Positions 10,304-23,560 of a DNA stretch of 64,000 bases are shown here, one piece after another. The position numbers were made by a program, and so were the translations under genes. Origin of the DNA: Jacaranda mimosifolia (taxonomy: Eukaryota > Streptophyta > Magnoliopsida > Lamiales > Bignoniaceae). Below the pieces are notes generated by a model. That model did not search any database and was not told the origin of the DNA. It worked only from the letters and a program-made list of their open reading frames with translations. Position 1 is the stretch's first letter. Every line of letters begins with the position of its first letter. The stretch lies in contig CM032120.1 in the NCBI GenBank assembly GCA_018894105.1, forward strand, positions 32,696,710 through 32,760,709, read 5' to 3'.

Positions 10304-11701
10304 GAATAAGCCCGGATTTTCTAAGGCCCCGTACCCATGGTTCTGACTTGTTATTATGTATCCATTTTTTAATCGTTTATATTAGTTTGATTTAATCATC
10401 ACCTTCGAAGCATCATAAAGTGAAGAACCATGGTTCTTCGATGGTTCTTCCATGGAACTATCTTTTTTTAAAATTAAATTATAAAAAATAAAATAAAAAT
10501 CATTATTCTTCCAATACTCAATGACTAAATTAACCATATTAATTTTAACAAATTAAAAACCCTCTTTTCCTAATATTAAATCATAATTCAATCAAAAGAA
10601 AATCAAAGAAAATTAAATAAACCCTAAGAGACGAATTTAATTAGAAGAAAATCAGGAAAAATTCATTGTAAAAAGACACCGATTTCTCCTAATATTAAAC
10701 CCTAATTCAATCAAAAGAAAATCAAAGAAAATAAACCCTAAGAGACGAATTCAATTAGAAGAAAATCAAGGAAAATTCATTGTGAAAAGGCGCCAATTTT
10801 CTTCTGATTGAATTCGTTGCAAATGAACAGGGAATTAATATTATTATTAATATAATCTTTATTATTATTAATATATTACTAATCATATAATTAATATTAA
10901 TTATAAAAGTAACACAATATATATACACATATATTTATTTAAATATATATTATACATATATACATACACAGGTATACATATATATATATATCCTAGCACC
11001 CACCCCACCCCACCCCACCCCACCCCTATCTACGGCCGCCGGCCACTGGCCTGCAACCCCTTACCGCCGATCGGCCCCCCAAACACCCGGCTGGCCATTG
11101 ACCATGGCAGCCGTGAGCTAGGCAACCGCTTGGAAGTTTGATAGCCATAGTGGCCGCCGTTGCAAGCTTCCAGGCACCGTGCCTGGAAGCTCGCCCGCCA
11201 TGGCCAACCGGGCTGGCCATGGGGTGGGGTGGGGTTGGGGCTGGATTCTTGGTTCTCTTTTTATTTTTATTTTTTATTATTTCTTTATTTATACATAAAA
11301 TTTAATTAAATTATTTTAATTGTGTAAGATAAAATTATGTGGTTACATGGTAAAATATTTTATTTATTAAAAGGGTTTTTAATTTATTAAATTCGTCTTC
11401 TAGGATTTATTTAATTTTCTTTGATTTTCTTTTGATTGAATTAGGATTTAATATTAAGAAAAGAGGGTTAAAATTAATATGGTTAATTTAGTCATTGAGT
11501 ATTGGAAGAATAATGATTTTTATTTTATTTTTTATAATTTAATTTTAAAAAAAGATGGTTCCATCGAAGAATCATGGTTCTTCACTTTATGATGGTTCGA
11601 AGGTGATGATTAAATCAAATTGATATGAATGGTTAAAAAATGGGTACGTGATGACAAGTCAAAACCATGGGTACGGGACCCTAGAAAATCCAGAATAAGC
11701 C
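10304..11701. mobile_element. Nested MULE-type MITE, 10313-11692, with 9-bp TSD GAATAAGCC
   Basis: GAATAAGCC flanks the insertion at 10304-10312 and 11693-11701. The element is 1380 bp with long TIRs: (C/T)GGATTTTCTA at the tips, then GTACCCATGG, and matching arms of roughly 350 bp inward. It lies within the left TIR of the giant MULE, so it inserted later. The left arm has a tandem duplication of about 120 bp (10567-10680 and 10687-10797) that the right arm lacks. The core is GC-rich. Confidence 0.9.
10999..11240. other. GC-rich core of the nested MITE with opposed G-quadruplex motifs
   Basis: A block of about 240 bp, much richer in G+C than the AT-rich arms. It opens with CCCCA repeats (10999-11026, G-runs on the minus strand) and ends with GGGG runs spaced 1, 1 and 2 nt (11221-11240). 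The stretch between is rich in GGCC/GGCTGGCCA words and imperfect palindromes such as TTCCAGGCACCGTGCCTGGAA. A minus-strand ORF at 11026-11220 has low-complexity Ala/Gly/Arg composition and no recognisable domain. It could be a captured host fragment (Pack-MULE style) or foldback filler. Confidence 0.6.
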
Positions 11702-12368
11702 TCCTAATTTTGTTAAAACTTTAGAGGTTACTCCCTACTCTCTTGATTTGACAAAAATGCCCTTAAGTATAATATTTTTCACTCAATTTTTTTCACTTAT
11801 TCATCATCCACACAAGCAAACAGTAAACCTTAACATATGTGTTTTCATTACCAGAAATAGAAAACGTATCAAGCTCCACGGCGGGAACGAGAATAATCGA
11901 GAATAATCTTCGGAGCCAAAAACCACCAACCTGACATCTGCATTGTCTTCTTCTATTTTTATTTTCATCATTTTCGGGTTTCTTCTTCTTCTTCTTAGTT
12001 TCTTCTCTGTTCTGAGTTTCTTGTATTTTTCCGACAATGTCAACCAGTAGTGAAGCATGAGTGTTCAATCAAGCATTGATGAGTTGCTGCTATAAAGACG
12101 AGCTCCATATAATGTCAATTAAGGATGGTATGACTTTAATTGACATGTACATTAATTTCGCAAGAAAATGGTGTGAAATCAACACCCAGCTCTTCAGTTT
12201 GCAATACATAGCTCCATATTAAAGATTGTACGTGACTTTGATTGATGACGACGATGTCATGAATATGGTCTTAATGCATTTGACATTGAAGATGAACATT
12301 GTTGACATCCTGGTAAATTGAAAGGATGAATCAAGCAGCAATGCAAAGCAGAGCAGTGATGTTTTAAG

Positions 12369-15088
12369 GTAATACTTCTATAGAATCTAAACTGTACTGC
12401 AGTTTGTAAAGTTTTGTACTTGAAGTGTTCCGAAATTGTACTCTGTTTATTTGAAAATCTTTCTCTACTTAGAGCGTTCTACATTGCACTTCAATACAAA
12501 TAAAATTGTACTTCATCTCACAAAAATTGTACTCTACTATGTAAGTTTTATACTTCAATTGTTCTACTAATGGATTATCCAAAATTGTACTGCAACTTCT
12601 AGCGGTTTATACTTGAAGTGTTCCCAAACTGAACGTCTTCTATCTAAAATTATACTTTTGGTTTTATGAAATTATACTTCATTTTACCTAAACTTGTACT
12701 TCAATTATCTGAATCTATTATTTAAGTTTTATACTTCAAGTTTTCTATTAATGGATTATCCAAAATCGTACTGCAATTGCTAAGGTTTTATACTTCAGGA
12801 GTTTCAAAATTGTACTGCACTTTATCTAAAATTTTACTTCTATTTTCTGAAACTATACTTCATTTTATATATCATTTTACCTAAACCTGTACTCTATTCA
12901 TTGAAGTTCTATACTTCAAGTGTTCTGAAATTGTACTTCATTTTATGTAAACTTGTACTTGAATAATCTATTATTTAAGTTTTATACTTCAAGTGTTCTA
13001 CTAATGGATTATCCAAAATCGTACTGCAATTGCTAAGGATTTATACCTCAAGTGTTCCGAAGTTGTACTTTTTTCTAAAATTATACTTCATTTTACCTAA
13101 ACCTGTACTCTATTCATTGAAGTTCTATACTTCAAGCGTTCTGAAATTGTACTTCATTTTATCTAAATTTGTACTTCAGTTATTTGAATATATTATTTAA
13201 GCTTCAAGTGTTCTACTAATGGATTATCCAAAAATTGTACTGCAATTGCTAAGGTTTTATACTTTAGGAGTTCTGAAATTGTACTTCACTTTATCTAAGA
13301 TTTGCAATTGCTAAGGTTTTATACTTCATGTATTCTGAAATTGTACTTCATTTTATCTAAACTTGTACTTCAATTATCTAAATCTATTATTTTAGTTTTA
13401 TACTTCAAGTGTTCTGCTAATGGACTATCCAAAATCGTACTGCAATTGCTAATGTTTTATACTTCAGGAGTTCTGAAATTATACTTCACTTATCTAAAAT
13501 TGTGCTGCAATTGTTAAGGTTTTATACTTCAAGTGTTCTGAAATTTTACTTCATTTTATCTAAATTTGTACTTCAATTATCGGAATCTAAACTTCAATTA
13601 TCTGAATCTATTATTTTTTTTTTATACTTCAAGTGTTCTACTAATGGATTATCCAAAATCGAACTGCAATTGCTAAGGATTTATACTTCAAGTGTTCTGA
13701 AATTGTACTTCTTTTTATATAAAATTGTACTTTTATTTTTTGAAATTATAATTCATTTTATCAAAACTTGTACTCTATTCATTGAAGTTCTATACTTCAG
13801 GTGTTCTGAAATTACACTTCATTTTATCTAAACTTGTACTTCAGTTATCTGAATCTATTATTTAAATATTCAAGTGTTCTACTAATGGATTATCCAAAAA
13901 TTGTACTACAATTGCTAAGTTTTCATACCTCAGGAGTTCTGAAATTGTACTTCACTTTATCTAAAATTATACTGCAATTGCTAAGGTTCTATACCTCAGG
14001 TGTTCCAAAATTGTACTTTATTTTATCTAAACTTGTACTTTAATTATCTGAAACTATTATTTAAGTTTTATATGTCAGGTGTTCTACTAATTGATTATCC
14101 AAAATCGTACTGCAATTGTTCTAAAATTGTACTTCTTTTTATATATAAAATTGTAATTTTGTTTTCTAAAATTATACTTTATTTTACCTAAACCTGTACT
14201 CTATTCATTAAAGTTCTATACTTCAGGTGTTCTAAAATTGTACTTCATTTTATCTAAACTTGTACTTCAGTTATCTGAATCTATTATTTAAAGATTCAAG
14301 TGTTCTACTAATGGATTATCCAAAAATTGTACTGCAATTGTTAAGTTTTTATACCTTAGGAGTTCTGAAATTGTACTTCACTTTATCTAAAATTATACTG
14401 CAATTGCTAAGGTTCTATACCTCAGGTGTTCCAAAATTGTACTTTATTTTATCTAAACTTGCACTTTAATTATCTGAAACTATTATTTAAGTTTTATATG
14501 TCAGGTGTTCTACTAATGGATTATCCAAAATCGTACTGCAATTGTTCTAAAATTGTACTTCTTTTTATATATAAAATTGTAATTTTGTTTTCTAAAATTA
14601 TACTTTATTTTACCTAAACCTGTACTTTATTCATTAAAGTTCTATACTTCAGGTGTTCTAAAATTGTACTTCATTTTATCTAAACTTGTACTTCAGTTAT
14701 CTGAATCTATTATTTAAGCTTCAAGTGTTCTACTAATGGATTATCCAAAAATTGTACTGCAATTGCTAAGGTTTTATATACCTCAGGAGTTATGAAACAG
14801 TACTTCACTTTATCTAAAATTATACTTAACCTTTTACGTAAAATTATACTACATTATTTGAGTTTTATAAAGTTCTATTCATTTTTATAATTCATTTTAC
14901 CTAAAGTTCTATACTTCAAGTGCTTTACTTATTGATTATCTAAAATTGTACTGCAATTGCTGGCGTTTTATACTTCTATTGTTTTTGAAATTGTACTTCA
15001 TTTATTTGAAATTATACCACCAAGCTGAATTATTCTACATATTGTACTTTATTTTACCTAAAATTGAACTTCATTTGTCAATCTTAAG
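12369..15088 (+). repeat. GTAC-rich tandem array 1, filling transposase intron 1
   Basis: An irregular tandem array of units such as TTGTACTTCATTTTATCTAA, CAAGTGTTCTACTAATGG and ATTATCCAAAATCGTACTGC. The basic unit is about 70-140 bp. A recent 426-bp higher-order duplication is visible: 13834-14258 and 14260-14685 are nearly identical. Several ORFs across 13302-14617 are by-products of this repeat. The array begins directly after a 5' splice site and ends at a 3' splice site. Confidence 0.9.
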
Positions 15089-16671
15089 GGATGCAGTTAA
15101 GGAGGAAATTGGTTCGACCAATGCATCGCACGATGAATTGACTTTAATTAGCAACTCAATTGATGCATGGAGGAATTGCATATATGGAGAGGGTCAGACA
15201 TTCAAGGATGCTCAGGAGTTCAGAATTATGCTTAAGAATTATGCAGTATCTACTTTGCGGTCATTTAAATACAAGAAAAATGACAACAAAAAAGTCATAG
15301 CCATTTGCAGTGATGGAAATTGCAAATGGAGAATCTATTCATCAATGCATGAGGCTGATAAATTATTTAGCATTCAAAAATTCAATCTAGAGCACATATG
15401 TGGTGAGGCAAATCTTAGGACAAGGGGATATTCTAAAGCCGATTCCGCTTGGGTTGCTAACATAGTGAAGGATAAATTGAGATCAGAGCTATGTTATCGG
15501 CCCTCTACCATATTGAAAGATATCCATAGAGAATACGGTGTGGAACTTAGGTACCATAAAGCATGGATGGGTAAGGAATTAGCTACGCATAATATCCATG
15601 GAGCTAAGAAGGGATCTTATGATAAATTGAGGTGATATTGTGATGCTATGAAGAGGACAAACCCTGGAAGGATTGCAGACTGTGAGATAGACCCAATTAG
15701 CCAAAAATTTCATCGGCTATTTATATGTTTCAGTGCCTACCTTATTGGTTTTCTTAGGGGATGCTGTTCGTTGATATTCTTAGACGGCACCCATATTAAA
15801 AATAAATACAAAAGAAGCTTACTTAGTGCCGTCAGTAAGGATGCTAATGATGACTTATTCACGCTAGCATATGCAGTTGTTGACTCTGAAAATGATATTA
15901 ATTGGGAGTGGCTCTGCTTTAAGCTAAGAAATGTCTTAGATTCTCAATATTTACCTGGCTTATCAAGGTTTATTTTCTTCTCCGATCGATATCCAGGTCT
16001 TCTTAAGGCCCTCACCATGATATTTCCCAGTAACCACCATGCATATTGCTTGAGACACTTAGTTGATAACTTTAAGAAACAAGTAAGAACTTTATCTTTG
16101 CTTGTGAAACAATTATGTGAAATAAACTCTAATTCATAACATTTAGCAAATTACTGATCTATTATTTTAAATTTAGGTATTAAAGAAGTACCCTCTACAT
16201 AACAAGAAACATTGGTGTTCTACTTTTATAAAAGTTGCATATGCTCCTACAAGGTAGGAGTATACACGACATATAGACAGCATCTTGGAGTCATTGCCCC
16301 TTGCCAGAGACTTTATTATGTAGTCTGACCCACAATGTTGGGTAAATTCCTCATTCAGTGGAGATCGATGGGGGGTAATAAACAATAATCAAGCAGAATG
16401 TTGGAATAATTGGGTCAAACCAGCCCCGATTTCCACTAGTTGCAGCCATGGTTGATCACATATGCATGCAAATACTGGTTATGATGCATGATCGACGAGA
16501 AGAATCTCATAAGATGTATCAACAAGCATACCAAGTAGTGATAAACCCTATTCCTACGTATGATAGACATCTGTTCCTTCTAGATGAGGATGGTGTCATT
16601 AATGTACCTGATTGCCGAGGCGTAGAAAGACATAGAAGATTCCATCACAAATTGAGAAACGTGTAATTAAG

Positions 16672-16713
16672 TGTAAAAGGTGTGGTAGAACAGGGCATAA
16701 TCGTCGAACTTGT
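16672..16713 (+). other. CCHC zinc knuckle of the transposase
   Basis: CxxCGRTGHNRRTC with all four ligands present, a characteristic C-terminal knuckle of plant MULE transposases. Its frame differs from the preceding segment (16448-16666), so a frameshift lies just before it. Confidence 0.85.
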
Positions 16714-16739
16714 AAAGAATCAGTAAACTAGCTAAATTT

Positions 16740-19700
16740 TGTACCTTAATCTGAGAGATTTACACATGATTTCTTGGCAACTATACTTCATTTAGGCAAT
16801 TATGCATTTTATTTAGCGTGAATTTTGGATGTTGTCCGAGATATTAGTGATTTTGTACCTCAATCTGGGAGATCTATAATTGATTTCTTGATAATTGTAC
16901 TTGATTTCCATGATGTTGTACTCAAAACTACTGTCCGATTCATTTTAACATAAGTGTACTTCAACATAGCACAATTTATATTTTGTTTGTTCTATGTTTG
17001 TACTTTATTTCCCTAATATTGTACTCAAATTCAATGCCAAATTTCAATTAAATTGAAGTGTACTTCAACGTAACACCATTTATACATTGTTAGTTATGGG
17101 TTTGTACTTCATTTCCCTGATATTGTACTCAAATTCACTTTCAAATTACAAATGAATTAAATTGTACTTCAACACAATACCATTTATACTTTGTTTGTTC
17201 TACGTTTATACTTCATTTCCCTCACATTATTCTCAAATTCAATGTCTAGTTTCAAATGAATTGAATTGTACTTCAACGTAACATTATTTATACTTTGTTA
17301 GTTCTAGGTTTGTACTTCATTTCTATCATATTGTACTCCAATTCAAAGCCCAATTTCAATTGAATTGAATCGTACTTCCGCATAACACCATTTATACTTT
17401 GTTTGTTCTACATTTGTACTTTATTTCCCTCACATTGCACTCAAACTCAATGTCTAGTTTCAAATGAATTGAATTGTATTTCAATGTAACACTATTTATA
17501 CTTTGTTAGTTCTAGATTTGTACTTCATTTCTCTCATATTCTACTCAAATTCACTGTAAAATTTCAAATGAATTAAATTGAACTTCAACACAACACCATT
17601 TATACTTTGTTTGTTCTACTTTTGTACTTTATTTTCCTCATATTATACTCAAATTCAATGCAAAATTTTAATTAAATTGAAGTGTACTACAACGTAACAC
17701 CATTTATACATTGTTAGTTATGGGTTTGTACTTCATTTTTCAGATATTGTACTCAAATTCACTTCCAAATTACAAATGAATTAAATTGTACTTCAACACA
17801 ACACCATTTATATTTTGTTTGTTCTATGTTTGTACTTCATTATCCTCACATTGTACTCAAATTCAATGTCCAGTTTCAAATGAATTGAATTGTACTTCAA
17901 TGTAACACTATTTATACTTTGTTAGTTCTAGGTTTGTACTTCATTTTCCTCATATTGTACTCAAATTCACTGCAAAATTTCAAATGAATTAAATTGTACT
18001 TCAACACAACACCATTTACAATTTGTTTGTTCTATATTTATACTTCATTTGCCTCACATTGTACTCAAATTCACAGCCCAATTTCAATAGAATTGAATCG
18101 TACTTCATCATAGCACCATTTATACTTTGTTAGTTATGGGTTTGTCCATCATATTGTTCTGAAATTCACTGCCTAGTTTCAACTGAAATGCAGTTCAACA
18201 TAACACCATTTATACGTTGTTAGTTATAGGTTCGTACTTCATTTCCCTGATATTGTACTCAAATTCACTTCCAAATTTCAAATGAATTAAATTGTACTTA
18301 AACACCACATCATTTATACATTGTTTGTTTTACGTTTGTACTTCATTTCCATCATATTGTACTCAAATTCACAGCTCAATTTCAATTGAATTGAATCGTA
18401 CTTTCGTATAACACCATTTATACTTTGTTAATCATGGGTTTGTCCATCATATTGTATTGAATTTCACTGCCCAGTTTCAACTAAATTGAATTGTACTTCA
18501 ACATAGCACCATTTATAATTTGTTTGTTCAACATTTGCACCTCATTTCCATCATATTGCACTCCAATTCACAACCCAATTTCAATTGAATTGAATCATAC
18601 TTTCGCATAGCACCATTTATACTTTGTTTGTTCTAAGTTTTTCCATCATATTGCACTCAAATTCACTACCAAATTACAAATGAATTAAATTGTAGTTCAA
18701 CCCAACATCATTTATACTTTGTTTGTTTGACATTTGTACTTCAGTTCCCTCACGTTGCACTCAAATTCAATGTCCAGTTTCAAATGAATTGCATTGCACT
18801 TCAAGGTAACACTATTTATACTTTGTTAGTTATAGGTTTGTACTTCATTTCTCTCATATTGTACTCAAATTCACAGCAAAATTACAAATGAATTAAATTG
18901 TATTTCAACACAACACCATTTATACTTTATTTGTTTTACGTTTGTACTTCATTTGCCTCACATTGCACTCAAATTCAATGTCCAATTTCAAATGAATTGA
19001 AGTATACTTCAACTTTACACCATCTATACATTGTTAGTTATGGGGTTGTACTTCATTTCCGGATATTGTACTCAAATTCACTTTCAAATTTCAAATGATT
19101 TAATTGTACTTCAACACAACATTATTTATACTTTGTTTGTTCTACGTTTGTAATTCATTTCCATCATATTATACTCAAATTCACAGCCCAATTTCAATTG
19201 AACTGGATCGTACTTCCGCATAGCACTATTTATACTTTGTTGGTTATGGATTTGTCCATCATATTGTACTGGATTTCACTGCCCAATTTCAACTAAACTG
19301 AAATGTATTTCAACATAGCACCATTTATAATTTGTTTGTTCTATATTTGCACTTCATTTCTATCATATTGTACTCCAATTCATAGCCCAATTTCAATTGA
19401 ATTGAATCATATTTTCGCATAGCACCATTTGTACTTTGTTTGTTCTGCGTTTTACCATCATATTGTACTCAAATTAACTGCCAAATTACAAATGAATTAA
19501 ATTGAACTTCAACCTAACATCATTTATACTTTGTTTGTTCCACATTTGTACTTCATTTCACTCACGTTGCATTCAAATTCAATGTCTAATTTCAAATGAA
19601 TTGAATTGCACTTCAATGTAACACTATTTATACTTTGTTAGTTTTAGGTTTGTACTTCATTTCCCTTGTATTGTACTCAAATTTACTGTCAAATTACAAA

Positions 19701-22700
19701 TGAATTAAATTGTACTTAAACACAACACCAATTATACTTTTTTGTTCTACATTTGTGCTTCATTTCCATCACATTGCACTCTAATTCAATATCCAATTTC
19801 AAATGAATTGAATGCTACTTCAATGTAACACTATTTATACTTTGTTAGTTCTAGGCTTGTATTTCATTTTCCTCATATTGTACTCAAATTCACTGCAAAA
19901 TTTTAAATGAATTAAATTGTACTTTATTTCCCTCACATTGCACTCAAATTCAATGTCCAGTTTCAAATGAATTGAATTGTTCTTCAACGTAATACTATTT
20001 ATACTTTATTAGTTCTAGGTTTGTATTTCATTTTCCTCATATTGTACTCAAATTCACTGCCAAATTTCATATGAATTAAATTGTATTGCAATGCAACACC
20101 ATTCATACTTTATTTGTTATGCGTTTGTACTTCATTTCCGTCTCATTGTTCTCAAATTCAATGTCCAGTTTCAAATGAATGGAATTGTGCTTCAACGTAA
20201 CACTATTTATACTTTGTTAGTTCTAAGTTTGTACTTCATTTTCCTCATATTGTACTCAAATTTACTGCAATATTTTAAATAAATTAAATTACACTTCAAC
20301 ACAGCACAATTAACACTTTGTTTGTTCTACGTTTGTACTTCATTCCCTCACATTGCACTCAAATTCAATGTCCAGTTTCGAATGAATTGAATTATACTTC
20401 AACGTAACACTATTTATACTTTGTTAGTTCTAGGTTTGTATTTCATTTCCCTCATATTCTACTCAAATTCACTACAAAATTTTAAATGAATTAAATAGTA
20501 TTTCTACACAACACAATTTATACTTTGTTTGTTCTATGTTTGTACTTTATTTCCCTAATATTGTACTCAAAATCAGTGCCAAATTTCAATTAAATTGAAG
20601 TGTACTTCAACGTAACACAATTTATATTTTGTTAGTTGTAGGTTTGTACTTCATTTCCCTGATATTGGATTCTAATTTACTTCCAAATTTCAAATGAATT
20701 AAATTATACTTCAACACAACATCATTTATACTTTGTTTGTTTTATATTTGTACTTCATTTCCCCCACATTGTACTCAAATTAAATGTCCAGTTTCAAATG
20801 AGTTGAATCGTAATTCAACGTAACACTATTTATACTTTGTTAGTTCTAGGTTTATACTTTATTTTCCTTATATTGTACACAAATTCACTGAAAATTTTTA
20901 AATAAATTAAATTGTATTTCTGCACAACACCATTTATACTTTGTTTGTTCTACGTTTATACTTTATTTTTCTCATATTGTATTCAAATTTAGTGCGAAAT
21001 TTCAATTAAATTGAAGTGTACTTCAACGTAACACCATTTATGCATTGTTAGTTATGAGATTGTACTTTATTTCCCTGATATTGTATTCAAATTCACTTCC
21101 AAATTTCAAATGAATTAAATTGTACTTCAATGTAACACTATTTATACTTTGTTAGTTCTCGATTTGTACTTCATTTTTCTCATATTGTACCCAAACTCAC
21201 TGCAAAATTACAAATGAATTGAATTGTACTTGAACACAACACCATTTATACTTTGTTTGTTCTACATTTTTACTTCATTTGCCTCACATTGCACTCAAAT
21301 TCAATGTCCAATTTCAAAAGAATTGAAGTTTACTTCAACGTAACACCATTTATATATTATCAGTTATGGGATTGTACTTCTTTTCCCTGATATTGTACAC
21401 AAATTCACTACCAAATTACAAATGAATTAAATTTTACTTCAACACAACATCATTTATATTTTGTTTGTTCTACGTTTGCATTTCATTTCCATCATATTGT
21501 ACTCAAATTCACAACTCAATTTCAATTGAATTGAATCGTACTTCCACATAGCACCATTTATACTTTGTTAGTTATGGGTTTGTCCATCATATTATACTGA
21601 ATTTCACTGCCCATTTTCAACTAAATTGAAATGTACTTCAACATAGCACCATTTATAACTTGTTTGTTATACAATTGCACTTTATTTCCATCATATTGTA
21701 CTCCAATTCACAGCCCAATTTCAATTGAATTGAATCATACTTCCGCATAGCACCATTCAGTGCCAAATTTGAATTAAATTGAAGTGTACTTCAACGTAAC
21801 ACAATTTATACTTTGTTAGTTATAGGTTTGTACTTCATTATATTGTACTAAAATGCACTTCCAAATTTCAAATGAATTAAATTGTATTTCAACACAACAT
21901 CATTTATACTTTGTTTGTTCTACGTTTGTACTTCATTTCCATCGTATGGTACTCAAATTCACAGCCCAATTTCAATTGAATTGAATCGTACTTCCGCATA
22001 GCACTATTTATACTTTGTTAGTTCTGGGTTTGTCCATCATATTGTATTGAATTTCACTACCCAGTTTCAACTAAATTGAAATGTACTGCAACATAGCATC
22101 GTTTATAATTTGTTTGTTATACATTTACACTTTATTTTCATCATATTGTACTCCAATTCCCCACCCAATTTCAATTCAATTGAATTGTATTTCCGTATAG
22201 CACCATTTATACTTTGTCTGTCCTACATTTTCCCATCAAACTGTACTCAAATTCACTGCCAAATGACAAATGAATTAAATTGAACTTCAACCCAACATCA
22301 TTTATACTTTGTTTGTTCTACATTTGTACTTCATTTCAATCATATTGTACTTAAATTCACAGCCCAATTTCAATTGAATTGAATCGAACTTTCGCATAGC
22401 ACCATTTATACTTTGTTTGTTCTACATTTGTATTTTATTTCCCTTACATTACACTGAAATTCATTGTCCAGTTTCAAATGAATTGAATTGTACTTCAACG
22501 TAACACTGTTTATACTTTGTTAGTTATAGGTTTGTATTTTATTTTCCTCATATTGTACTCAAATTCATTGCCAAATTGCAAATGAATTAAATTGTACTTT
22601 AATATAACACTATTTATACTTTGTTAGTTCTAGGTTTGTACTTCATTTTCCTTATATTGTACTCAAATTCACTGCAAAATTTTAAATAAATTAAATTGTA

Positions 22701-23560
22701 CTTCAACACAACAACATTTATAATTTGTTTGTTCTACGTTTGTACTTCACTTCCCTCATATTGTACTCAAATTCAGTGCCAAATTTGAATTAAATTGAAG
22801 AGTACTTCAACGTAACACCATTTATACTTTGTTAGTTATGGGTTTGTACTTTATTTCCCTGATATTGTACTCAAATTCACTTCCAAATTTCAAATGAATT
22901 AAATTGTACTTGAACACAATATCATTTAAACTTTATTTGTTCTACGTTTGTACTTCATTTCCATCATATTGTACTCAAATTCACAGACCAATTTCAATTG
23001 AATTGAATCGTACTTCCGCATAGCAGAATTTATACTTTGTTTGTTCTACGTTTTTCCATCATATTTTACTGAAATTCACTACACAGTTTCAATCACTTCA
23101 TTTCTCTCATAGTGTACTCAAATTCAACTTCATTTCCCTGATATTGTACCCAATTTCACTGACAAATTTCAATTAAATTGAAGTGTACTTCAATATAACA
23201 CCATTTGGACTTTGTTAGTTCCTGGTTTGTAATTCATTTCTACTCTGTTTCATTTTAATAAAAGTGTACTTCAACGTAAGACCATTTATACTTTGTTAGT
23301 TCCATGTTTGGACTTCGTTTCCTTGATGCTCAATTTTACTGACAAATTTCAAATGAATTATATTGTATTTCAACACAACACCATTTATACTTTGTTAATT
23401 TTGGGTTTGTACTTCATTTCCCTAATATTGTACTCAATTTAACTGCCAAATTTTAAATGAATTATATTGTAATTCAACGCAGCACCATTTATACTTTGTT
23501 TATTCCAGGTTTGTACTTCATTTACATCATACTATACTGAAATCAAAATATCGTAAATAC
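16740..23560. repeat. GTAC-rich tandem array 2, about 6.8 kb between convergent genes
   Basis: Head-to-tail copies of a unit of about 104 bp: TTGTACTTCAACACAACACC, ATTTATACTTTGTTTGTTCT, ACGTTTGTACTTCATTTCCC, ATATTGTACTCAAATTCACT, then GCCAAATTTCAAATGAATTA. By eye roughly 60 or more units. Two variants alternate irregularly (CAACGTAACACTA..GTTAGTTCTAGG and CAACACAACACCA..GTTTGTTCTACG), with blocks such as CGCATAGCACCATTTATACT marking a third. It starts directly after the transposase stop (16731) and ends near the Ulp1-like stop (23648), so it separates the two gene 3' ends. Confidence 0.95.

Larger units (their letters stand above)
12037..16731 (+). pseudogene. MULE transposase gene (MuDR type), spliced, decayed
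   Basis: Exon 1 (12037-12368) is a PB1-like region, ending YVTLIDDDDVMNMV then SSDVLR. It carries in-frame stops at 12058, about 12220 and 12319. Intron 1 (12369-15088, GT..AG) rejoins the frame in phase 2 to give LRDAVKEEIG. Exon 2 (15089 on) has the MuDR DNA-binding block (FKDAQEFRIMLKNYAV, CKWRIYSS) to a stop at 15633-15635, then in another frame the MULE catalytic block at 15648-16100 (IFLDGTHIKNKY, FFSDRYPGLLKAL, HAYCLRHL). A further intron is likely at 16081-16176 (AACAA/GTAAG to TTTAG). The C-terminal part reads KKHW, PLARDFIM, SGDRWGVINNNQAECWNNW with a few stops and shifts, then a CCHC knuckle at 16672-16713 (CKRCGRTGHNRRTC), stop TAG 16729-16731. The usual SWIM zinc finger appears deleted near 16520. 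Confidence 0.88.

Noticed and set aside
11026..11220. Minus-strand 64-residue Ala/Gly/Arg ORF in the MITE core
   Set aside because: Low complexity, inside a palindromic GC-rich block, no domain. Not called as a gene.
13302..14617. Series of Leu/Tyr-rich ORFs with repeated protein text
   Set aside because: They are by-products of tandem array 1, which lies between consensus splice sites. Long frames arise because the repeat unit lacks stops in one frame.
18898..20282. Small ORFs in array 2 (18898-19098, 20091-20282)
   Set aside because: Repeat artefacts with no conserved start and no domain.
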